DNA of 64,000 bases, taken from Ruminococcus flavefaciens (GTDB taxonomy: Bacteria > Bacillota > Clostridia > Oscillospirales > Ruminococcaceae). Below are positions 9,331 to 18,625 of the stretch, piece by piece. Made by a program: the position numbers and the translations under genes. The stretch covers positions 1-64,000 of the forward strand of contig NZ_FRCT01000003.1 in assembly GCF_900143025.1 (NCBI RefSeq), written 5' to 3'. The notes beneath the pieces are model-generated. The model searched no databases and had not been told where the DNA came from. It saw only the letters and a list, made by a program, of their open reading frames with translations. How positions within the stretch are numbered: the first letter of the stretch is position 1; every line of letters starts with the position of its first letter.

Positions 9331-10875
9331 CTAAAAATCATTACCGTCAAATTTTTGATTTGGTAAATTATCCCCCCAAAGACTAAACGAATATGTTTTA
9401 TCCAATTCATATAAATATGAATCTTCTATAAAACCTTTAACCAAAATGTCACTTAATTCGTTTTTATCCTTGTATATGAATACGGTAATTTTATCACCTT
9501 CATATAATCTTGAATAAATTCCCAAAAGTAGGTCGTTAAATGAAGCCTGATATCCACTCCATGCATTATTACATTTTTTTCCCCATAGCTTTTCAACATC
9601 TCTTTTACCATCTTGACCAACTATTACATTATATCCTAAAGCAGCACCGCCTGAATAATGCTGTTCATGAGCACAGTAAAGCATTTCATCTCCCCAAATA
9701 GCTCCATCATTATTGAGATCTTTAACATAAATTGGCTCATCAGCAAGTATAATATTATTATTGTCATCTATTAAAGTTAAATATATACGCATATCATCAT
9801 ACTGATCCATATAAAGCTCGCCACTCTTGTCAAGATAAACTTTACATTTTGTATTAATAAGAGAAATATAATCAATTAATTCAGAAGAATTACAATACTT
9901 ACTAAAACCGTCAGTAAATACACCTGATTCATCACAACAAACGTCAAAATTCCAAACATCAATTTTACCAACAATATTTATTTTTTGTCCTTTAACAAGT
10001 GAAATACCGCACCTATGCGCTTTTATTGCAAGCTTACCGTTAAGATTAATCGGCATATTAGCCTTACAGTTTATGCCATACTCGAAATCAGAGCGAATAT
10101 ATGCATCTGAAATATTCAATATGCCAGTAGAAGATTCAGTGTATATTCCTGATGTACAAGAAACAATCCTCACTCCATTAAGATTAATTTTCCCAGAATA
10201 ACCTTTATCAATATAAACCGCTGCAAATTTACCAGTAGTATCATAAATAATATTTCCAAAACCGCCAGAAACATAGCCGCCCATAAGATTAACATCAGTT
10301 GCATTTGCGCCTACATATATTGCGATTCCATAATATGAACGAATATAACCATTATATAAATTAAAGACTGAATTGTCATTTAATTTAATTGTGGGTTTAG
10401 TATTATCTTCCATTTCCTGAGTAACAACACCTCCGTATATTAATGCATTATTCGCAATGATATACGCTCCATAGACATCAAGCTTACCATTAACCTCAAA
10501 AAGTGACTCGTATGTTGTACCTTCAATACCTTTGTCCGGCAAAATACCACAACTATCTCTTATAGCACATTCGCCATCAACAACAATTTGCTCAATTCTA
10601 ACTGCTTTACCGTTAAGATCAAGATCAAGCCTATCGCTAACAGTTATCCTGTCCGTTTCAACATCACAACCAAGTTTATACTTACCTGACGTAGGAAGCG
10701 ACGTTTCGTCTGTCCACAGTATGGCTTCATCATCATTTGATTCTTCTGTCTGTAACGTAACTTCATCATTTTCAGCTGCTGCATTGAGTGGCATAATACC
10801 GAACATCTGAGTACATGCTATAGCAATAGCCGCAAATACAGATATCATTCTACCGATGTATCTTTTCTTTAACAT
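9331..10875 (-). CDS. Secreted surface protein, 5' part of an LPxTG protein ended by TAG
   Basis: A 514-residue product with a signal peptide (MLKKRYIGRMISVFAAIAIA, cleaved near NAAA) and a beta-helix-like middle with repeated short strands (e.g. 'KPTIKLNDNSVFNLYNGYI', 'KINLNGVRIVSCTSGIY'), as in right-handed parallel beta-helix surface proteins. No catalytic motif is recognised. AAGGAGG precedes the ATG. The frame stops at TAG, but the same frame continues with a Thr-rich stalk and LPQTG signal, so the original product was probably a wall-anchored protein of about 685 residues. As it stands the product would be released. The sortase gene follows downstream. Confidence 0.8.
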   Translation of the reverse strand: MLKKRYIGRMISVFAAIAIACTQMFGIMPLNAAAENDEVTLQTEESNDDEAILWTDETSLPTSGKYKLGCDVETDRITVSDRLDLDLNGKAVRIEQIVVDGECAIRDSCGILPDKGIEGTTYESLFEVNGKLDVYGAYIIANNALIYGGVVTQEMEDNTKPTIKLNDNSVFNLYNGYIRSYYGIAIYVGANATDVNLMGGYVSGGFGNIIYDTTGKFAAVYIDKGYSGKINLNGVRIVSCTSGIYTESSTGILNISDAYIRSDFEYGINCKANMPINLNGKLAIKAHRCGISLVKGQKINIVGKIDVWNFDVCCDESGVFTDGFSKYCNSSELIDYISLINTKCKVYLDKSGELYMDQYDDMRIYLTLIDDNNNIILADEPIYVKDLNNDGAIWGDEMLYCAHEQHYSGGAALGYNVIVGQDGKRDVEKLWGKKCNNAWSGYQASFNDLLLGIYSRLYEGDKITVFIYKDKNELSDILVKGFIEDSYLYELDKTYSFSLWGDNLPNQKFDGNDF

Positions 10876-11248
10876 GGAAATACCTCCTTTTTGTCATTTG
10901 TTTTGTGATGATATATGAAATTTACTATGCCTTATTATATTATATTTATACAAATGTGTCAATATCTTTCACACATTTTCAAGCATTTTGTATATTACCA
11001 ACCATAAAACTACTATAATTTTATCCGGATATTAGAATAGATACAATTAAACTCATAAACAAGTTTTTACAAATGGCTGAGCCAAAGAGCCCGCTTTTCT
11101 GCAAAAATAGTGACAAATATCACTATGAAAGTGACAAATGACACATTCCAAATCCTCAAAAAGTATGCTATGATTATTACAGTAAAGGACGGATATATCC
11201 ATTTCAACGTAAAAAAGACATTATAATACAAAACGGAGGTTGAGAAAA
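10876..11248. promoter_or_regulatory. Divergent intergenic region with inverted and direct repeats
   Basis: At 11107-11126 ATAGTGA and TCACTAT form a 7-bp inverted repeat, and GTGACAAAT occurs twice (from 11110 and 11131). This looks like an operator ahead of the rightward Ig-repeat gene, but the promoter elements are not clear. Confidence 0.4.
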
Positions 11249-13723
11249 ATGAAAAGACATTCAAACAAAATTGCTGCATTACTTATCAGCATATCAACGA
11301 TTTGCAGCGGCATAACAGCTATTTCAGCAGTAGCAGCATCTGAAAAAACTATACAAGCTCAAAAAGAGATAATACTCTATGATCAATCAGAAACTTCAGA
11401 AAAAAAGAATACTGATTTTTCTGAGATCAACTTAAAACGTCCAAATAAAAATCAGAAAGATTTCAGCTTCGCATACCAGATTACAGGCAAAGAACCTTTA
11501 ATTGAACTTGGCGTTGACGAAGAAAAAGGCGATTATATAGTTGTTATCAAAAGAGCGAAGCGTCCAAATAATGATATAATTGAAATAGTACTTAACAGTC
11601 TCCCTGAGGAGCTTGGAACCGCTTTATTGAAGGCTACCGGCTCCAATAACGGCGGTGCGATCTTCTGTACAGATATGACCTCTGATATGATAGCAGAAAC
11701 AATTGACATTTTATCACCTTTATTTGAAGTATACGTCTTTGATAAGACAAATGAATATGAAGAAGTTAAATTAAATGTAAGAGCCAATATAAGTTCATGC
11801 GTACTCAAATACGGTGAAACAGCCGAACTAAAAGCATACGCCGATGGCGGTATAGGTGATCTATCATATAAGTGGTTCAAAAACGGAGTTATTATAAAGG
11901 GCGCAACATCTGATACATATACTGCAACTGAGCCTGCGAGATACTCCTGCACAGTTACCGATTCCGTAGGTCTCAAAAGTTCAACAGGTACTATAAATGT
12001 AGTATCAACACTATCGTTCGCTAAGCTCCCTGAAAATGTCACTATCATTCAAGGCAGCAGTGCTGATATGTCAGTTGAGATATCAGGCGGACTTGCTCCT
12101 TATACATACCTTTGGTATAAGAACAATGTCGAAATACCGAATTCCAACTCTGCCACATATACCGCAACATCAGCAGGACAATATAAATGCAAGGTAACCG
12201 ACTCACTCGGTCAGTCGATAACAGGAAGATACGGAACAGTTTCAATTGCTCCCGAGCTCAGAATATCTGTTGATCTGAACGAAAGCCAGATAACCCCCGG
12301 AAGCGGCACACGCCTTCGTATCCAAACATCAGGCGGCTACGGTTCGCTTTCATATCAATGGTATAAAGACGACTCACCTATCAGCGGAGCAAAATCTTCC
12401 GACTATGTAACTTCTACAGCAGGCAATTATTACTGCATAGTAACTGACAGTCTTGGTCAGACCGTAAAGAGCAAAGTGTGCAAGATCGTTGAAAAGCTCA
12501 GCATCGCATCTAACCCGTCTTCAGCTATTATCGCGCCGGGAAAAAGCGCAAAGCTCAGTATAAGTGTCAAAGGCGGAGCAGCTCCGTATTCTTACCAGTG
12601 GTACAAAGGCGGAAATCCAATATCATACGCAACATCTGATTTCTATTACGCATACACAAGCGGTTCATATTACTGCGTAGTAAAGGACGCTTTAAATCAG
12701 GAAGTATCCTCATATACAGCTCAGATTACGGTTGCAGATAAACTTGCTATAACAAATAAACTTCCTGAATCATTAATACTCTATCGTAAAGACAGCGGAC
12801 ACACTTATACTGTATATACAACAGGCGGATACGGCAGTAAAACATATCAATGGTACAAAAACGGTACTATTATTTTAGGCGCAACAAAGAGTACATACAC
12901 CGCAACTTGCGGCGGAACATACTTCTGCAAGGTAAGTGACAGTCTCGGACAAACAATTTTCAGCAATGAAGCCAAGCTTTATGACGAGCTTTATTTATCT
13001 TCACAGTCGAGTGACAAAATCATTAACAAGGGCGTTTTTACAACTCTGAGCGTTTCTGTCACAGGCGGCTCACCGGAATATACTTACCAGTGGTATGAAA
13101 CAGGCATCAAGATCAAAGGTGCTACAAGCTCCAGCTACAGAACAACGACACCCGGAAGGTATTCCTGTGTAATAAAGGACTCTTTAGGTCAGAAAGTTGA
13201 AACAGGATACATAAACGTTATCGAAAAACTAAAGATCACAAAACAGCCTGTAAAATGTGCTATTATGGCAACATATACATCAAAAACACCTGTTTCCGTC
13301 AAAACATCAGGCGGATATGGCAGGGTAAGATATCAGTGGTATCGAAACGGTCACGCAATAAGCGGCGCAACAAGCAGCGACTATAACATATACGCTACAG
13401 GTAATTATACCTGTAGGATATGGGACGAATACGGTCAGACACTAAAGACAAATATCTGCTATGCCTGCCTGAAGCTTCAGCAGACAGGGAAAACACAGGG
13501 AACAACTATCAAAAAAGGTACAAGTCTTCCTGTATCGTTCAGTGTAAAGGGAGGAACACAGCCGTATTCATATCAGTGGTATAAAAACACATTTAACAAT
13601 ATGATAACGGGCGCAACAAGCTCTGTATACAATGTTACCGAAACAGGATACTATGCCTGCAGGATAACAGACGTATCAGGACAGGTGCTTTATACCGATT
13701 ACATAAGCGTTCTTGTAAAGTAG
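11249..13723 (+). CDS. Secreted protein with eight Ig-like repeats
   Basis: A product of about 824 residues. After a signal peptide (about 1-32) and a unique segment (about 33-175) come eight tandem domains of about 80 residues. Each has the Ig-fold pattern Y-x-W-Y/F-K, then a glycine turn, Y-x-C and a 'DSLGQ'-like turn. Examples are YQWYKDDSPISGA, YYCIVTDSLGQ and YKCKVTDSLGQ. In most repeats the second core Cys is kept while the first is missing, so they probably lack the classic disulfide. No LPxTG, dockerin or membrane tail is present. Such proteins usually bind other surfaces or polysaccharides; the ligand is unknown. The ATG is chosen because GGAGG lies 9 nt ahead; a TTG 9 nt earlier is in frame but poorly placed. 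Confidence 0.85.
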   Translation: MKRHSNKIAALLISISTICSGITAISAVAASEKTIQAQKEIILYDQSETSEKKNTDFSEINLKRPNKNQKDFSFAYQITGKEPLIELGVDEEKGDYIVVIKRAKRPNNDIIEIVLNSLPEELGTALLKATGSNNGGAIFCTDMTSDMIAETIDILSPLFEVYVFDKTNEYEEVKLNVRANISSCVLKYGETAELKAYADGGIGDLSYKWFKNGVIIKGATSDTYTATEPARYSCTVTDSVGLKSSTGTINVVSTLSFAKLPENVTIIQGSSADMSVEISGGLAPYTYLWYKNNVEIPNSNSATYTATSAGQYKCKVTDSLGQSITGRYGTVSIAPELRISVDLNESQITPGSGTRLRIQTSGGYGSLSYQWYKDDSPISGAKSSDYVTSTAGNYYCIVTDSLGQTVKSKVCKIVEKLSIASNPSSAIIAPGKSAKLSISVKGGAAPYSYQWYKGGNPISYATSDFYYAYTSGSYYCVVKDALNQEVSSYTAQITVADKLAITNKLPESLILYRKDSGHTYTVYTTGGYGSKTYQWYKNGTIILGATKSTYTATCGGTYFCKVSDSLGQTIFSNEAKLYDELYLSSQSSDKIINKGVFTTLSVSVTGGSPEYTYQWYETGIKIKGATSSSYRTTTPGRYSCVIKDSLGQKVETGYINVIEKLKITKQPVKCAIMATYTSKTPVSVKTSGGYGRVRYQWYRNGHAISGATSSDYNIYATGNYTCRIWDEYGQTLKTNICYACLKLQQTGKTQGTTIKKGTSLPVSFSVKGGTQPYSYQWYKNTFNNMITGATSSVYNVTETGYYACRITDVSGQVLYTDYISVLVK

Positions 13724-13753
13724 CAACTGTAAAAATCAAATTAAAACTTCTGC

Positions 13754-13792
13754 AAAACAGCGTATGTACATATGATACATACGCTGTTTTTG
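13754..13792 (+). terminator. Terminator of the Ig-repeat gene
   Basis: A long stem AACAGCGTATGTA / TACATACGCTGTT with a short loop is followed by TTTTTG. Confidence 0.85.
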
Positions 13793-13881
13793 ATAAAAAA
13801 CTACTCTTTTCCCGTTAAAAGCTATATATTTTTCGTAATAATCACCCATTCCAATACATAACCTTCTCTTTTCGATATTGT

Positions 13882-13910
13882 TTGACACATAAAAGGATAT
13901 GTGATATAAT
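13882..13910 (+). promoter_or_regulatory. Consensus promoter of TIM-barrel/yqeG/vanW operon
   Basis: TTGACA and TATAAT with 17-bp spacing, about 48 nt before the first start codon. Confidence 0.85.
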
Positions 13911-13957
13911 CATTGTGTTATTTATTTTTGCAACTTTTTTACAGGTCGGTGTAAACA

Positions 13958-14635
13958 ATGAAAAACAAACCTATTCTTATAGTTATGCTTACTTATAATG
14001 ACAGAACTGTCAAAAACGCCTATGAAATTTTTGACAGCTGTAAGAATACTAAAGCTCAATACTGGGGCTTCAAGGAAGAACCTCTTCCGCATGATGAAAT
14101 GAAGTCTCTTTATAAATACATGAAGGAATGTGGAAAGACTACTGTTCTTGAGGTAGTTGCTTACACCGAAGAAAAATGTATTGAAGGAGCTATGCTTGCT
14201 GTTGAGTGTGGCTGCGACATTCTTATGGGCACTGTCTATTCAGACAAGATCAATGAGATATGCAAAAAAAACAATATAAAGTATATGCCTTTCGTTGGCA
14301 GCGTTACAGACAGACCTTCGGTACTTGAAGGCAGTATAGACGATATGGTCGCTGAGGCTAAGTCATATATTGCAAAAGGAGTTTACGGTATTGACCTTCT
14401 TGGCTACAGATATACAGGTGACTCTTACGAACTCAACAGACGTATTGTCAACGAAGTAGGCTCACCCGTATGCATCGCGGGAAGTGTTGACAGCTTCAAG
14501 CGTCTTGATGAGATAAGCAGCATATCTCCGTGTGCTTTTACGATCGGAAGTGCTTTATTCGATAATAAATTCAACGGCAGCTTTGCCGAACAGATCGATA
14601 AGGTCTGCGAATACATCGAGAACAGCGGTGAATAA
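13958..14635 (+). CDS. TIM-barrel protein of unknown function (HisA/phosphate-binding-like)
   Basis: A 225-residue soluble protein. Alternating strand and helix units with 'ECGCDILMGTVYSD', 'YGIDLLGYR', 'PVCIAGSVDSFKRLDEI' and 'AFTIGSALFD' resemble the C-terminal phosphate-binding strands of HisA/TrpF-type TIM barrels. No family catalytic set is clear, so no reaction is assigned. It is the first gene of an operon, 3 nt before yqeG. The Shine-Dalgarno is weak (ACAGGTCGG). Confidence 0.6.
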   Translation: MKNKPILIVMLTYNDRTVKNAYEIFDSCKNTKAQYWGFKEEPLPHDEMKSLYKYMKECGKTTVLEVVAYTEEKCIEGAMLAVECGCDILMGTVYSDKINEICKKNNIKYMPFVGSVTDRPSVLEGSIDDMVAEAKSYIAKGVYGIDLLGYRYTGDSYELNRRIVNEVGSPVCIAGSVDSFKRLDEISSISPCAFTIGSALFDNKFNGSFAEQIDKVCEYIENSGE

Positions 14636-14638
14636 ATA

Positions 14639-15199
14639 ATGCTCAGACGTTTCTATCCATGTGCATATGTCAGAAGTGTATTTTCAATAGACTATGCAAA
14701 GCTGTATAATAAGGGATTTCGTGCTGTTATTTTTGATATTGACAACACTCTCGTTCATCACGGTGACAATTCAACTCCCGAAGTGGACGAGCTTTTCCGT
14801 AAAATACATAATACAGGCTTAAAGACCTTGCTTCTTACAAATAACGATGAAGAACGTGTACTAAGGTTTATAAAGAATATTGATACTCAATATATCTGTG
14901 ATGCAGATAAGCCAAAGCCTGCTTCATATATGAAAGCAATCGAAATGCTTGGCGTAAGCAAAGAAGAAACTGTTTTTATAGGCGATCAGATGTTTATTGA
15001 TATAATAGGTGCAAACCGATGCGGTATACCGAGTATTCTTGTACACTTTATTCAGCTGCCCGAAGAAAAGCATATCGGTAAAAAAAGATATATTGAAAAG
15101 TTTATTCTGTGGTTCTACCGCAGAAACAAGAAGTACAGAAGCCAACTGGGCGATATTTACATAAAAAAGGAAGTTGAAAATGCTCTGGAACAAAGATAA
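14639..15199 (+). CDS. yqeG: YqeG-family HAD phosphatase
   Basis: A 186-residue cytoplasmic HAD IIIA phosphatase. Motif I is DIDNTLV (nucleophile and acid Asp), motif II lies in LLLTNND, the Lys in DKPKP, and motif IV in FIGDQMFIDI. Bacterial YqeG proteins are related to phosphatidylglycerophosphate phosphatases; the substrate here is not shown. The gene follows the TIM-barrel gene by 3 nt and overlaps the vanW start by 20 nt, so the three are co-transcribed. Confidence 0.9.
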   Translation: MLRRFYPCAYVRSVFSIDYAKLYNKGFRAVIFDIDNTLVHHGDNSTPEVDELFRKIHNTGLKTLLLTNNDEERVLRFIKNIDTQYICDADKPKPASYMKAIEMLGVSKEETVFIGDQMFIDIIGANRCGIPSILVHFIQLPEEKHIGKKRYIEKFILWFYRRNKKYRSQLGDIYIKKEVENALEQR

Positions 15200-16013
15200 A
15201 TTATTTTGTGATCTTAATCCTACCTGCTACGCTATATCCGAACAAAAAGGTATATGTATCAGGCATATCAAAAATTTTCTGAATAAAACAAATTATGCCG
15301 AAACAAGATACAAAAGAAAACTTCCAAATCTTGTATACAGACAGGATTCTCACCTCATAAAGCGCGGTCCCGGCATTGATCTTACATTGCAGATAAACAA
15401 GGCTGTAAATATCCGCCTTGCCTGCCAAAGGATCAACGGACTTATAGTACGTCCCAATGAAACCTTTTCCTTCTGGCATACTGTTGGCAAAACTACAAAA
15501 CGCCGCGGTTACAAGGACGGAAGAGTAATCGTTCAGGGGAAGCTTATCCCTGGAATAGGCGGCGGACTTTGCAACCTCAGCAATACTATTCACAGAACTA
15601 TACTCCATAGTCCCCTTGAGGTGACTGAATTTCATTCTCATTCAGATGCACTTGCCCCTGACGAAGGAAAACGAGTTCCTTTCAGTTCGGGAACTTCTGT
15701 AAACTACAACTATATAGATTACAGATTTATAAATAATACAGATCAGAATGTTCAGCTTCTTGCATGGTGCGATGAAGATAATCTCCACATCGAACTGCGA
15801 AGCGATAAGGAATTCCCTACAACATACAAGCTTGTTGAGGAAGATCACCATTTCCGTAAGGAAGGAAGCAAATACTTCAGAGTATCCAAGATATATAAGC
15901 AAGTCTTTGACAGAGCATCAGGCAAGCTGATATCAAAAAATCTTGTACTCGATAATCATTCCGAGGTAATGTTCGATCCTTCATTAATTCCCGAAAATCA
16001 GATAAAAGTATGA
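15180..16013 (+). CDS. VanW family protein
   Basis: A product of 277 residues with the complete VanW signature: RPNETFSFWHTVG, RGYKDGRVI and IPGIGGGLCNLSNTIH. The family is named after a gene in vancomycin-resistance clusters but is widespread in Bacillota without a proven reaction; no van genes are here, so it should not be read as resistance. The ATG (AAAAAGGAAG ahead) is preferred to an in-frame TTG 6 nt earlier. It overlaps the end of yqeG and is the last gene of the operon. Confidence 0.88.
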   Translation: MLWNKDKLFCDLNPTCYAISEQKGICIRHIKNFLNKTNYAETRYKRKLPNLVYRQDSHLIKRGPGIDLTLQINKAVNIRLACQRINGLIVRPNETFSFWHTVGKTTKRRGYKDGRVIVQGKLIPGIGGGLCNLSNTIHRTILHSPLEVTEFHSHSDALAPDEGKRVPFSSGTSVNYNYIDYRFINNTDQNVQLLAWCDEDNLHIELRSDKEFPTTYKLVEEDHHFRKEGSKYFRVSKIYKQVFDRASGKLISKNLVLDNHSEVMFDPSLIPENQIKV

Positions 16014-16017
16014 CAAT

Positions 16018-16051
16018 AGCCTTGCTCCGAAACGGAGCAAGGCTCATTTTA
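16018..16051 (+). terminator. Terminator after vanW
   Basis: AGCCTTGCTCCG / CGGAGCAAGGCT with an AAA loop, followed by a T-rich stretch. Confidence 0.85.
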
Positions 16052-16301
16052 TTATTTAGTAAGCTTATGAAATATCCTTGATCTTTTCGCCAGCAGCAAA
16101 TAGTCTCAAAGCAAAAACGGGAAATCTCCTTATAAAATCATGTAAAAAATGCTCTGAAAAGATATTGTTTATAGTTTATCTATTGCTATTTATATAATAT
16201 AGATATATAATATTATTGTATAATAATCTACTCTAATATCATAGTATCTAAAGCTGTTTTTCTGTTAAATAATATACACTCTATAACAGAAAGGAGAAAA
16301 T

Positions 16302-18560
16302 ATGGATATACAGAAATTTGCCGATACCTTTTTTTCTCCTGCTTGTATCGTATCGGTTCAAAAGAAAGCTGACGGCGGTTATGGGGATATCCGTCTTGCA
16401 GCAGGAAATAAAAAATATATTGAAATGATCGATATGCGGATAAACAACAAGGAGTTCTATGTTTCTGAAGATGCCGGAGATACGTTTGTCCCGAATTCAC
16501 TGTACAGTAAATATTTCCCGAAAAGCCGAAGCTTTGAGGACGTATGCTACAAGGCTGCAATACAGAAAATACCTGTTCACACATACGGTCATGTAGATAA
16601 TGTGGATATATGGTTCGATATCTATGCTGTCCCGCTTGAGCTTGAAGACGAAGATGTCTGTTACTGTGCATACACCGTTACCCCAAGCAAAAATGCAGAT
16701 ATTATCTTTAATACAGCCAATACCGTACAGACATCGAATGATGTACTAAAAACCTGCATCAAGCTTCATAAAGCCAATAATCTCAAAGACGCCATGGAAA
16801 ACGTTATTTCCGAGATACGAGCTATATGCAAAGCAGAGTGCTGTACAGTGCTGCTGCTTAACGATGCCGAGGCAACCTATTCTATACTTGCAACAGACTT
16901 CAAGACCAACAGCAAGCTGAAACGTGTCACGGAATTTGAGGGCTTCTATGATATTGCTACCTCATGGATCAGCATGATAGGAAACGAAAACGATTGCATT
17001 ATCATTCAGGATAAAGCTGATATGGATTATTACAGCCGAATAAACAATCCCTGGTATCTTACACTTGTAGAAGCAGGCGTTGAAAGCGTTGTACTCTTCC
17101 CTCTCCGTCAGGGACTCGAAATTCTCGGCTTCATCTGGGCAACAAATTTCGATACCGATGATACAATGCGAATAAAGGAGACCCTTGAACTTACTACCTT
17201 TTTTGTTTCGTCTCATATAGCCAGATATAAGGTTATCAAACACCTTAAACATATGAGCTACACTGACGCACTTACAGAGCTCCCAAACCGTTTTGCCTGT
17301 ACAGATCATATCGCAGACCTTATTAGCCGCAGAAAAAAATTCACTGCTGTATCTATAGACCTTAACCACTTCAAAAGCATAAACGATTCTCTCGGACTTG
17401 AAGCAGGAAATCAGGTGCTTATTGAAATCTCCGAACGCTGGAAGGCTTTATCGGGCGATGAGACTACTGCCGTGCAGAATTTTATCACGCGAATAAACGG
17501 CGATGAATTCATGCTGGTCATATGTGATTACAACTCAGACGAAGAGCTAAAAGACATCATAGAGAAATATGCTGATGCCCTAAGCGAGCCGCTGACAGTA
17601 GACGGCTGTGACCTCTACATAACCGCAAGCTTCGGATACGCAGAATACCCGACAGATGCGCAAACGGCTGATTCCCTCATTTCGCACGCAGACGCTGCTA
17701 TGAACGAGATAAAAAAAGCCAACAGCAGTGACCATATCCTGGGCTTTACTTCTGATATTCTCAGAAATGAGCATATCCTCGAAGTTGAGAACAAGATAAG
17801 GGCTGCCCTCGAAAATAACACTATTTACTTCAATTTACAGCCACAGTATGATATGGACCATAAACTCCGCGGCTTTGAAGCACTTGCCCGTATGAAGGAT
17901 ACAGACGGTACCCCTATCTCACCCGGTGAATTCATACCTATAGCCGAAAAGGTCGGTCTGATCGACAAAGTAGACAGCATGGTCTTTCAAAAAGCAACAC
18001 TGTTTTTCAGCAGTCTTATCAAAAAGACAGGTCTCGATCTGACTCTGAGTATAAACGCATCGGTAAGGCATATTATGAAAAACGGGTTCGTCGAAGAAAT
18101 ATGTGATCTCATCAAAAACAGTGGTCTTTCAACAGATCAGCTTGAAATAGAGATAACCGAATCTATACTTATAGACTCTGCCGAAAAAGCTTTACAGTGT
18201 ATAAACGAGCTGAAAAGCATAGGTGTAAAATTTGCAATAGACGATTTCGGCACAGGCTATTCATCACTGAGCTACCTGAACAAGATACCTGTAAATCTTC
18301 TGAAAATCGATAAATCCTTCATCGACAGGATAAATTCTAACGAATCCTCAAATCAGTATGTCAAGGCAATGATCTCAATGGGTCATATCATGGGACTTGA
18401 TGTTATCTCAGAGGGTGTTGAAAAGTCTGAACAGGTAGAAGTGCTCCGCAGTATCGGCTGCGACTTTATTCAGGGCTTTATATGGGGACGTCCTATGTCC
18501 GCAGAAGATGCTGAAAAGCTTGTTTCAGATATTGCTAATAATACTGACTTCTCACATTAA
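16302..18560 (+). CDS. GGDEF-EAL protein, probable c-di-GMP phosphodiesterase
   Basis: A 752-residue soluble regulator. Residues 1-130 form a PAS-like sensory domain shared with the next gene. Residues about 145-310 are GAF-like ('SVVLFPLRQGLEILGFIWA'). A GGDEF domain follows (about 325-480) whose signature reads NGDEF with altered surroundings (SINDSLGLEAGNQ). An EAL domain (about 495-745) keeps GFEALARM, NASVRH, ITESIL, DDFGTGYSS, KIDKSF, SEGVE and QGFIWG. The intact EAL and altered GGDEF suggest hydrolysis of cyclic di-GMP with a regulatory GGDEF. There is no membrane segment. AAAGGAG precedes the ATG. It probably acts against the paralogous cyclase 65 nt downstream. Confidence 0.9.
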   Translation: MDIQKFADTFFSPACIVSVQKKADGGYGDIRLAAGNKKYIEMIDMRINNKEFYVSEDAGDTFVPNSLYSKYFPKSRSFEDVCYKAAIQKIPVHTYGHVDNVDIWFDIYAVPLELEDEDVCYCAYTVTPSKNADIIFNTANTVQTSNDVLKTCIKLHKANNLKDAMENVISEIRAICKAECCTVLLLNDAEATYSILATDFKTNSKLKRVTEFEGFYDIATSWISMIGNENDCIIIQDKADMDYYSRINNPWYLTLVEAGVESVVLFPLRQGLEILGFIWATNFDTDDTMRIKETLELTTFFVSSHIARYKVIKHLKHMSYTDALTELPNRFACTDHIADLISRRKKFTAVSIDLNHFKSINDSLGLEAGNQVLIEISERWKALSGDETTAVQNFITRINGDEFMLVICDYNSDEELKDIIEKYADALSEPLTVDGCDLYITASFGYAEYPTDAQTADSLISHADAAMNEIKKANSSDHILGFTSDILRNEHILEVENKIRAALENNTIYFNLQPQYDMDHKLRGFEALARMKDTDGTPISPGEFIPIAEKVGLIDKVDSMVFQKATLFFSSLIKKTGLDLTLSINASVRHIMKNGFVEEICDLIKNSGLSTDQLEIEITESILIDSAEKALQCINELKSIGVKFAIDDFGTGYSSLSYLNKIPVNLLKIDKSFIDRINSNESSNQYVKAMISMGHIMGLDVISEGVEKSEQVEVLRSIGCDFIQGFIWGRPMSAEDAEKLVSDIANNTDFSH

Positions 18561-18625
18561 TATTACTTTTTTCATTACCAATATACCTGATACTTAATTA
18601 ATATTACATAATTGGAGGTATAAAA

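Noticed and set aside
8824..10875. Pyrrolysine or general TAG recoding as explanation of the split surface protein
   Set aside because: TAG ends other genes normally in this window and no pyl genes are seen.
15180..16013. Vancomycin resistance from the VanW protein
   Set aside because: No other van genes are near; VanW proteins are widespread without resistance.
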